This document shows, piece after piece, positions 7,543-14,154 of a stretch of 64,000 nucleotides of DNA. Position numbers and translations under genes: made by a program. Source of the stretch: Aldehydirespirator sp965221215 (GTDB lineage Bacteria; Actinomycetota; Acidimicrobiia; Acidimicrobiales; Aldehydirespiratoraceae); assembly GCA_965221215.1 (NCBI GenBank), contig OZ244872.1, positions 1,860,001 to 1,924,000 on the forward strand, read 5' to 3'. The notes below the pieces were generated by a model that saw only the letters and a program-made list of their open reading frames with translations, made no database searches and was not told the DNA's origin. Numbering within the stretch: position 1 is the first letter of the stretch; every line of letters starts with the position of its first letter.

Positions 7543-10427
7543 GGCTGCTTTCGTTGACGGATCACGAACTCGGCGCCGTTGTCGCGGCTTCCTAGCCCAA
7601 TCGACCAGCCAGCCCTGTCAAGGACCTGGCTCGCGATGGCGAGGCCCAGGCCGCTGCCACCCGGCTTGGTGGTGAAGCCGAAGTCGAAGACTCGCTCAGC
7701 TAGATCCTCGGCGATTCCCGGCCCGGTGTCCCGGTAGATGAGCGCGTCCCCGCGTTTGCTCAACTCGATGAGGCTCTCAGAAGCGTCCGGTCCGGTGCTT
7801 TGGATCCAGTACAGGCTGTTGTCGACGAGGTTGATGAACACCGGATAGAACGTCGATGCGTAGCCGGTGATCTTGGCGGCTTCGAACTCGCGGTTTGCGC
7901 GGATCTCGGTGTGTGTGGCACGAAGGCGCGCGCGGAAGAGCTCGTTAAGAAAGCGGGCGATGTCACTCCCCTTGATCGTCGTCTTGGTGCGTCTCAGTCG
8001 CCGCTGCATCGGCGTCAGCAGCGTGAGGTAGCTGTCGAGATGGTCGAAGTCCCGCCGCAGATCCTCGTAGAGCCCGACCAGCTGAGGATTCTTCTTCGCC
8101 CAGGATCCAACCCTTCGCACATCGCTTCGTATGTTGGAGACTGTCGCTCGAAACTCGTGGTCAACCACCGCCAGAGCCAGCCCCAGCTGCACGTATTCGA
8201 GTTGGTCGTCGGCCTGGGCTCGAAGTTCGACGATCTCAGCGTCGGCGGCGGCCGCTAGCTCCGTCGGGGCCGGGGCACCGCTGGTGAACACCACATCGCT
8301 CGCTCGAAGGAGGTTGGCGACTCGTGACAGCGCCCTGCGGGAGTCGGCGGCCAGCGAGTCCAGGTCCTGCTCGAACTGAGCCTGCTCGCGGATCCAGCCT
8401 GTGCTCGCCGAACCGCTCGGACGGGCTATGCCTGCGAGGCGCTTGTCGAAGTCGGCTCGCAGTGTTCGGAGCGCGGCGGTTGCGTTTGCGTTCAACGCCG
8501 ACAGCGCTCGGTCGGCATCAGTCTGGGAGGCTGTGATCTCTTCCGTTGCCGCCGCGATCCTCCGCTTGACGAACCGGTCCCGTTCCTGCTCATCGGCCTC
8601 GCGTGCGGCTAGGCGAGCCTCAGTGGCCCCTGCCAGATCGTCGACCAGCTCGAGGGCCGGCCGCACATACGACTCTTCCACATCCGCCGCACCACGTTCG
8701 ACAAACGACAAGTCTTGGCGCATCGGCCCGGACGCTGCGAAGCCCTCCGGCTCGTCGACCTGGAGCGGTGTGACCACCTGGCGCAGGGCTCGTCTGGCCC
8801 GCGCGACCTCTTGCGCCGCTGGCTGAAGGCGATCGGCAGCCGCAAGCTGCGTGCTGAGGTGCTCAACTATCGCTGAAGTCCGTTCCTGGAAATCAGTCTC
8901 GGACAGGTACTCGGCCGCTGATGCCAGCTGTGAACGCAGCCGCCTGCGCCCTGCCGCAGCCTGCCTCTGACGCTCCTTTCGGAGCTTGTCCTCTCGAACT
9001 AGACGTTCGCGGCCCAGCTCGTAAGCGCTGACCTGCGCAGCCTCGCCTCTGAAGTATGTGGCGGCAAGCTGAATGAGGAGGTTGATCAGGAGTTGGCGAA
9101 AGTCGGAGTAGGCACGGCCCGACTTGAAACCCTCCCTGCCCGCCTTCTCCTGTAGGCCAGAGTTCTGCTGGCTCGCAAGGCTCACGGCGCCGAACATCCG
9201 CCGATAGGAGAAGAAGTAGTACGCAGCACCCAAGGAACGGCGCTCCTCGATCTCCAGGTAGTCGAAGTCAGGACGGCCGTAAGGCTGAACCCTGATCCCG
9301 TCCATGTAGACGTACAGGCCACCGAGTCGCCGCAGCTTGGCGTTCATGGAACCAAACGCCTCGGGGTCGAGCCTCGACTCGCTGGCCAAGCCCTGCACCA
9401 CTCCGATTTCGAACGAGAACGGCCCGCAACGCGGCCGCAACGAGTCCGGGCACCTGACATTGAGGTCCGCTGCCTCCTCGTCGAAGATCCTGATCGTGCC
9501 GATGAAGTCGCCGTCCTCGTCGAATTCGCCGTGGATGTGGTGATCTGCTTCCTCAAAGTCCGCCGGTCCGAAGAAGTCGTCGGGCCGCAACAGGCTCTCA
9601 GAGTCGCCGCCGCCCCGGTGATCGACGAAGTCGACGGCGAAGTCGGGGGTAGAGGCCTCGCCGAGCCAGGCGTCGGTGAAGCCGTGCAGCGTTCTCTCGA
9701 ACAGCGATGCTTCCTTAGATCCAGGGGCTCCGATCTCCGCGGCCAGATCCTCCGAAACCGAAGAGACCAGGAACACGGTGCCGGTAGCGCCGAGTGGTCC
9801 CAGGCCGGGGATGGTCCCGTACGGGTCGTCCTGCAACGCGTCCAACGTCGCCTGGATGCCGTCCAGCGCCTGCGTCCACCTCGTCGTTCGACTACGCCGC
9901 CGGAAGCGATTCAGCGCCTCCGCCAGCGGTGCCTTCAGACGGGCCACATCGGCCGCAGTCGGCTGATCGCCGTCGAGTTCCACCAGGCCGACAGGCACTT
10001 CGTCCAAATCGATGCCCGGAAGCTCGAACATCTTCCAGTTGACCAGCGCGGCCACCGCTGGGCAGCCATCCCGCTTGGACACGACCAGGACCTGGCTGCC
10101 GAGAGCACCGATGGCGAACCGGCCGATGCCCTTCTCGCCGAGTTGCACTCTCGGGGTCATCCCTGCGGGTCTTGGCGTCGAGTCGCGCTCCAGCTTCGAC
10201 TCAGTCGCGATCGTGAGCCATGCGCGCTCGAACGTCTCGCGGTCCATCCCGACACCGTCGTCGCTCACCACAAGCACGTTGGGAACTCGGAAGAAGTCGG
10301 CGATCGCGGCGGTGGCGTATGCGTCGTGGGCGTTCTTGAACAGCTCGCTGAGAGCCGTGGGAAGATTGGCGATCTGCTGCCGTCCCAGCATGTCGACCGC
10401 TCGGGCCCGGGCCCGGAAGGCTGTCAT
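7539..10427 (-). CDS. Dual-ATPase protein: MutL/MORC-like GHKL N-terminus, coiled coil, histidine-kinase C-terminus
   Basis: 962 residues. The N-terminus has all three GHKL motifs: E28/N32/D35 in SELFKNAHDA, SDDGVGMD (55-62) and LGEKGIGRFA (96-105). Residues about 450-720 are rich in charged and Ala residues and look coiled-coil. The C-terminus is kinase-like: an H-box VVDHEFRATVSNI with H757, an N-box FINLVDNSLYWI with N870, a D-box DTGPGIA (900-906) and a G-box GGSGLGLAIA. No transmembrane or sensor segment is obvious, so it should be cytoplasmic. It lies between a cytosine methylase and a receiver gene, with 4-bp overlaps to both. MORC/MutL-like ATPases in restriction loci are known; this combination with a kinase core is not one I can name. 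Confidence 0.85.
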   Translation of the reverse strand: MTAFRARARAVDMLGRQQIANLPTALSELFKNAHDAYATAAIADFFRVPNVLVVSDDGVGMDRETFERAWLTIATESKLERDSTPRPAGMTPRVQLGEKGIGRFAIGALGSQVLVVSKRDGCPAVAALVNWKMFELPGIDLDEVPVGLVELDGDQPTAADVARLKAPLAEALNRFRRRSRTTRWTQALDGIQATLDALQDDPYGTIPGLGPLGATGTVFLVSSVSEDLAAEIGAPGSKEASLFERTLHGFTDAWLGEASTPDFAVDFVDHRGGGDSESLLRPDDFFGPADFEEADHHIHGEFDEDGDFIGTIRIFDEEAADLNVRCPDSLRPRCGPFSFEIGVVQGLASESRLDPEAFGSMNAKLRRLGGLYVYMDGIRVQPYGRPDFDYLEIEERRSLGAAYYFFSYRRMFGAVSLASQQNSGLQEKAGREGFKSGRAYSDFRQLLINLLIQLAATYFRGEAAQVSAYELGRERLVREDKLRKERQRQAAAGRRRLRSQLASAAEYLSETDFQERTSAIVEHLSTQLAAADRLQPAAQEVARARRALRQVVTPLQVDEPEGFAASGPMRQDLSFVERGAADVEESYVRPALELVDDLAGATEARLAAREADEQERDRFVKRRIAAATEEITASQTDADRALSALNANATAALRTLRADFDKRLAGIARPSGSASTGWIREQAQFEQDLDSLAADSRRALSRVANLLRASDVVFTSGAPAPTELAAAADAEIVELRAQADDQLEYVQLGLALAVVDHEFRATVSNIRSDVRRVGSWAKKNPQLVGLYEDLRRDFDHLDSYLTLLTPMQRRLRRTKTTIKGSDIARFLNELFRARLRATHTEIRANREFEAAKITGYASTFYPVFINLVDNSLYWIQSTGPDASESLIELSKRGDALIYRDTGPGIAEDLAERVFDFGFTTKPGGSGLGLAIASQVLDRAGWSIGLGSRDNGAEFVIRQRKQP

Positions 10428-11551
10428 GCGGCTTGCCTTGTGATCTCGGGAGTGCCGTCACCCCTCGGCGCACGCTGGCCTCGGGCGCTGGCGGTCCGCG
10501 TGCCCGCGAACGTCTCGGCGTGCTCCATCAGATGGTGGCCAAAGCGACGTGCGAGCGCGACAGGGACCGCGTTGCCGATCTGTCTCGCCTGTGAGGCCAA
10601 GCTCCCGAAGAACCTGAACTCGGTGGGGAACGTCTGCAGTCGTGCCGCCTCGCGGACACTCAGCGCCCGGTCCTGGTCCGGGTGGCCGAAGCGCCCGTTG
10701 CTGTAGCTGATGCACTTCGTGGTCAAGGTCGGGGCCGCCTTGTCCCAGCTCAACCGGCCGTACACGTCGGTGTGGCCGTCGAAGCCGCCCCGGTGGCAGT
10801 CGGGCCACAGACGCGCGGGCCAGTCCCGGCGGTCGCCTCCCTCGGGCGTCGCACGGATCCGGGAGAGGTTCAAGCTCGACAGCCCCATGGCCCGGTGGCT
10901 GCTCACGTCAGCGTCTTCCTGCCCAGCTGCGATGGGAGGCAGATCGCCGATCCAGTCACGGACCGTAGGGTGGGGGCGCTCGGCGCCGGGACCGTGCGTG
11001 GGGGCTGGCATGTCGATGGGCCCGAGACGGCTCGCCAACAGGACGAACCGCCGCCTTGTCTGGGGCACCCCGTAGTCGGCGCTGGTGATCGTGTCGCAGA
11101 CGACATGGTGCGTCTTGGAGATCTCGTCCACAAACTCCGCTAGAGGGCCCTGCGAGGCGGTAAGGCGCTGCATCCCCGGAACATTCTCCACGAAGATCAA
11201 CTCGGGGTTCAGGGACTCGACGAACCTGAGGAACTCCAGCAGAAGGAATGAGCGGCCGTCGCCGTTGGTCGGCGCGTGGCGGTGGCCGGCGAAGGGCTGG
11301 CAGGGTGCGCACCCCGCGAACAGCCTGATCTGCCTTCCCGACAGCGGCAGCGCAGCTTGAACCTCGTCCGCCTCAAGATCGCGGATGTCCCGTTCGACGA
11401 CGGCAGTCTTCGGAAAGTTCAGCCGGAACGTCGCCGCCGCGTCCGGCTCCCAGTCGATGGCCAGTTCGGGCGCGATACCGGCATGGGCGAAGCCCAGCGA
11501 CGTCCCGCCGCAGCCCGAGAAGAAGTCCGCCAGGACGACATCGGCCCTCAT
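10424..11551 (-). CDS. DNA (cytosine-5-)-methyltransferase
   Basis: 375 residues, close to the usual length, and apparently intact. The conserved motifs are in order: DFFSGCGGTSLGF (motif I), GCAPCQPF with catalytic C84 (IV), FVENVPGM (VI), QTRRRF (VIII) and QIGNAVPVALA (X). Between VIII and X lies a short target-recognition region. It should methylate cytosine at C5 in a specific site. It leads an operon into the dual ATPase (4-bp overlap), so it probably marks self DNA for the system. No classic restriction endonuclease gene follows. The start lies in a 10-bp tandem repeat that duplicates the ATG. Confidence 0.92.
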   Translation of the reverse strand: MRADVVLADFFSGCGGTSLGFAHAGIAPELAIDWEPDAAATFRLNFPKTAVVERDIRDLEADEVQAALPLSGRQIRLFAGCAPCQPFAGHRHAPTNGDGRSFLLLEFLRFVESLNPELIFVENVPGMQRLTASQGPLAEFVDEISKTHHVVCDTITSADYGVPQTRRRFVLLASRLGPIDMPAPTHGPGAERPHPTVRDWIGDLPPIAAGQEDADVSSHRAMGLSSLNLSRIRATPEGGDRRDWPARLWPDCHRGGFDGHTDVYGRLSWDKAAPTLTTKCISYSNGRFGHPDQDRALSVREAARLQTFPTEFRFFGSLASQARQIGNAVPVALARRFGHHLMEHAETFAGTRTASARGQRAPRGDGTPEITRQAA

Positions 11552-11565
11552 CGGCCCTCATCGGC
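11541..11565 (-). repeat. 10-bp tandem repeat duplicating the methylase start codon
   Basis: The unit TCGGCCCTCA (plus strand) occurs at 11541-11550 and 11551-11560, with a partial third unit to 11565. On the minus strand each unit supplies an ATGAGGGCC. The two ATGs are 10 bp apart and so in different frames; only the one at 11551 opens the methylase. Gain or loss of a unit by slippage would alter the leader and the competing upstream ATG. Confidence 0.75.
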
Positions 11566-11768
11566 TCCGCTCGGCAACCCTGCACGCTTGGTGCTGCTCA
11601 TCTTGGTCAATCTAGTGGAGGGCTGCGACAGGTCACCGGCAAGCCGCCCGGCGCTTCCGAGGCTCGCAGTCAGTGAGACCTGGGTACGGACTGGTTTGCA
11701 CTCGGCCCACGACCGAATGTGCCGAGCGATGGCTGGAGGCCGTCGCCATCGTAGACACTACTGACAGG

Positions 11769-11797
11769 TTGTTGTCCTCATGATGCTCTGATATATC
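11769..11797 (+). promoter_or_regulatory. Promoter of the VapBC-like module, probably leaderless
   Basis: TTGTTG (11769-11774), a 17-bp spacer and TATATC (11792-11797) match sigma-70-type boxes. The antitoxin ATG begins 8 bp after the -10 box, which puts the start codon at the expected transcription start. That fits a leaderless mRNA, common in actinobacteria. The rest of 11568-11768 holds nothing else I recognise. Confidence 0.45.
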
Positions 11798-12046
11798 TAG
11801 CTCCATGCTGAGTCACAGCAGGTCTGAGCGCGACGGCAGGACTGCAGTTGGTGCCGATGCCGACGGCGACCTTCTCGACGACTTCTCGGAGTGGGACGAC
11901 TACATCCCCGATGGCATCCACATCTCCGATGCCGAGAGGCAGAGGCTCCATAGGGAGCACGAGAAATACGTTGCTGAACTGATTGAGGAAGTCGGCGAGC
12001 CGACGCCCGAGGAGATGGCGCAGGCGGAGGCCTGGTGGGGCCCGAT

Positions 12047-13489
12047 GGTGGCGTCTCATCGCCGGTGTAATAGCAGCAGGGGCGTAGGTTCCTTCGAGAA
12101 CCTCAACTCAAGAAGGAGACCTACGCCCGTGCCTGCACGAGTATCGCCCACAGAAGCTGTCCGCGCCGAGATCGACGAGTTGTTCGGCTCGGGCCGCGAC
12201 ATCGCCGAGGTGCTCGAGGAGGTGATGCGCCTGTCGGCGCGGCTCGTGTTGCAGCAGGTCCTCGAGGACGAGGTCACCTCCTGGCTGGGCCGGGGCTGGA
12301 ACTCCCGCGCCGGCGGCGGGCGGGCCGGGCAGCGCAACGGCTACGGCGAGGTGACGGTCAAGACCACCGCGGGGCCCCTGGCGCTGAAGCGCCCGAAGCT
12401 GCGCAACACCACCGAGGCGTTCGCGTCGCAGTTGCTGGGCAAGGGCGTGGTGCGCAGCGAGCCGTTGGAGGCGCTGGTGATCTCGGCGTGGGTGCGGGGC
12501 CTGTCAGACCGCGACATCGAGGCCCTGTTGGCGGAGGCGCTGGGACCGGAGGCCGCCTTGTCGAGGTCCACCGCGTCGCGGATCTGCGCGCGGCTGCGCG
12601 ACGAGTTCGACACGTTCCGCAGCTCAGACCTCTCCGATATCGAGCTGGATTACCTGTTCGTTGACGGCAGCCACTTCAAGATGCACGGCGGGTCGCGCGC
12701 TGAGCCGGTGCTGGTCGCCTACGGCATCACCACCCTCGGGCGGCCGGTGCTGCTGGCCGTGGAGCCCGGCGGCGACGAGTCCTATGACGCCTGGGCCGGG
12801 TTCCTCGACGACCTCGCCGAACGGGGGCTGCGGTCCCCGCTGCTGGTCGTCTCAGACGGCGCGGCAGGCCTGATCGGCGCCGTCGAGCAGAAGATGCCGC
12901 AGTCGCTGCGCCAGCGGTGCCTCATCCACCGCGCCCGCAATGTCTTGGCCAAGGTCCCCGCCGGTCGCCGCGACGAACTCAAGGCCGCGTTCTGGGCGAT
13001 CTTCGACCTCGACGACGACATCGAGCCCGGCCAGGAAGCGGTGAGCGCAGCACAAGCCGGCATCGACGGCTTCGCCCGCCGCTACCAGCGCGAGTTCCCC
13101 GCCGCCGTGCGCTGCCTGCTCGCAGACCGCCAAGCGCTCACCGCGCACCTGCGGCTCCCCGCCGCACACTGGCGCAGGATCCGCCACACCAACCTGATCG
13201 AGCGCACCTTCGGCGAGACCCGCCGACGAGTCAAAGTCATCGGCCGGCTCCCCGGCGAAGCGTCCTGCCTCACACTGGTCTGGGCCGTGCTCGACCGGGC
13301 CTCAAACGGCTGGCGAGGCCTCACCTACACACCCGCCATCGCCCGAGCCCTCACCGAGCTGCGCCACCAACTCCACCAACCCGCCCACACCAACACCGAC
13401 CAGCCCGACCACACCGTCACACGCGCCGCCTAACATGACCACCGGAACCTGCGCCCCAACCGCTATTACACCCAATCTGGGACGCCACC
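12047..13489 (+). mobile_element. IS256-family insertion sequence, copy 1
   Basis: 1443 bp. The ends are inverted repeats: the left starts GGTGGCGTCTCATCGCCGG, and the right reverse complement starts GGTGGCGTCCCAGATTGGG; both continue TGTAATAGC. The 9-bp GGGCCCGAT flanks it at 12038-12046 and 13490-13498, a precise target-site duplication of the size expected for IS256. Copy 2 at 22994 differs by about two bases. It interrupts the antitoxin gene. Confidence 0.95.
12129..13433 (+). CDS. IS256-family transposase (copy 1)
   Basis: 434 residues from a GTG preceded by AAGGAG. The mutator-type DDE residues are D179 (YLFVDGSHF), D243 (VVSDGAAG) and E358 (TNLIERTFGETRRR), with the family C-x2-H signature at C264/H267 (RCLIHRAR). 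It catalyses cut or copy steps at the element ends. It appears intact and nearly identical to copy 2; residue 378 is Ala here and Thr there. The open frame extends upstream into the antitoxin, so an antitoxin-transposase fusion could be made from the antitoxin promoter. Confidence 0.93.
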   Translation: MPARVSPTEAVRAEIDELFGSGRDIAEVLEEVMRLSARLVLQQVLEDEVTSWLGRGWNSRAGGGRAGQRNGYGEVTVKTTAGPLALKRPKLRNTTEAFASQLLGKGVVRSEPLEALVISAWVRGLSDRDIEALLAEALGPEAALSRSTASRICARLRDEFDTFRSSDLSDIELDYLFVDGSHFKMHGGSRAEPVLVAYGITTLGRPVLLAVEPGGDESYDAWAGFLDDLAERGLRSPLLVVSDGAAGLIGAVEQKMPQSLRQRCLIHRARNVLAKVPAGRRDELKAAFWAIFDLDDDIEPGQEAVSAAQAGIDGFARRYQREFPAAVRCLLADRQALTAHLRLPAAHWRRIRHTNLIERTFGETRRRVKVIGRLPGEASCLTLVWAVLDRASNGWRGLTYTPAIARALTELRHQLHQPAHTNTDQPDHTVTRAA

Positions 13490-13528
13490 GGGCCCGATCA
13501 AGGAGCACCTGCAGAAGGGCTCCCACAG

Positions 13529-13915
13529 GTGAGCGTCCTAGTCCTCGACTCGGGTGCAGTCACCAGCCTGGCACGCCGAGACCCTCGACGCGCGGCGAGC
13601 ATTCGCCATTCCGGCGATGGCAGCCCGCAACTCACAGTTGTTCCCGCAGTCGTTCTGGTCGAGTGTCTTTCGGGGCGTCAGCGCACCGACGCGGTGGTCA
13701 ATCGCTTCTTGAAGAAGTGCAAGGTCTTGGACGCTCCCGATGAGAAGCTGGCTCGGCGGGCTGGTGCCCTGCGAGCGCAGGCCGGTCGGGGCTCAGCCGT
13801 TGACGCGGTGGTAGTAGCGCTGGCAGAGCCGGGCGGAGCGGTTCTCACCCACGACATCGAGGATCTGCAAGCGCTGGCCTCCCACGCCCGTGAGGTGACC
13901 GTCTTCGCCGCCTAG
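13529..13915 (+). CDS. PIN-domain toxin, VapC-like
   Basis: 128 residues from a GTG. The PIN acidic residues are visible: VLDSG near the N-terminus, the Glu of VLVECLSG, and Asp in SAVDAVVVALAE and VLTHDIEDL. VapC toxins are Mg-dependent RNases that cut tRNA or rRNA and are held by their antitoxin. Here the toxin is intact while its antitoxin is split, so it should be silenced by loss of transcription, controlled by another antitoxin, or already inactive. Its stop codon shares CTAG with the convergent small gene at 13912. Confidence 0.85.
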   Translation: MSVLVLDSGAVTSLARRDPRRAASIRHSGDGSPQLTVVPAVVLVECLSGRQRTDAVVNRFLKKCKVLDAPDEKLARRAGALRAQAGRGSAVDAVVVALAEPGGAVLTHDIEDLQALASHAREVTVFAA

Positions 13916-14154
13916 CCGGTCCGGTCGTCACGATCCGCGAGAGGCTCGCTCTCCAGGCCGAGCGCAGCCATGAAGGCGGCGGCTTCCTCGTCGGAGATCG
14001 TGTCGTCCTGAAGCTCCTCAACAGACTCGACAACGCCCACGCCCTGCGCTTGGGCGAGTTCTTCGAGCGACCGCATGGACCAGAAGTCCTCGCTATCGGA
14101 TCCACCCGCCAATGCCTGGCCGGGCTGGGGCGGCGGCTGTCCGGGCCCGGTCAC
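13912..14154 (-). CDS. Small acidic protein coupled to the DUF1156 methylase
   Basis: 80 residues from a GTG that overlaps the DUF1156 stop by 4 bp (GTGA), the coupling style of this island. The N-terminus is Pro/Gly-rich, and the C-terminus is acidic and helical (DDTISDEEAAAFMAALGLE). I do not recognise a family. The tight overlap suggests an accessory or regulatory subunit of the methylase complex. Its stop TAG (13912-13914) overlaps the VapC stop on the other strand. Confidence 0.6.
   Translation of the reverse strand: MTGPGQPPPQPGQALAGGSDSEDFWSMRSLEELAQAQGVGVVESVEELQDDTISDEEAAAFMAALGLESEPLADRDDRTG

Larger units (their letters stand above)
11805..13532 (+). pseudogene. Antitoxin gene of a VapBC-like pair, split by an IS256-family element
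   Basis: The first 242 bp (11805-12046) encode an acidic, helical protein (MLSHSRSERDGRTAV... ending EEMAQAEAWWGP). The remaining codons resume after the element at 13499 as IKEHLQKGSHR and a stop. Removing the IS and one copy of the 9-bp target duplication restores a 91-residue frame. Its TGA overlaps the toxin GTG (GTGA), the normal arrangement of such pairs. As it stands the 5' part runs in frame into the IS, giving a 542-codon chimera with the transposase that lacks the antitoxin C-terminus. The family is assigned by context with the PIN toxin. Confidence 0.8.
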
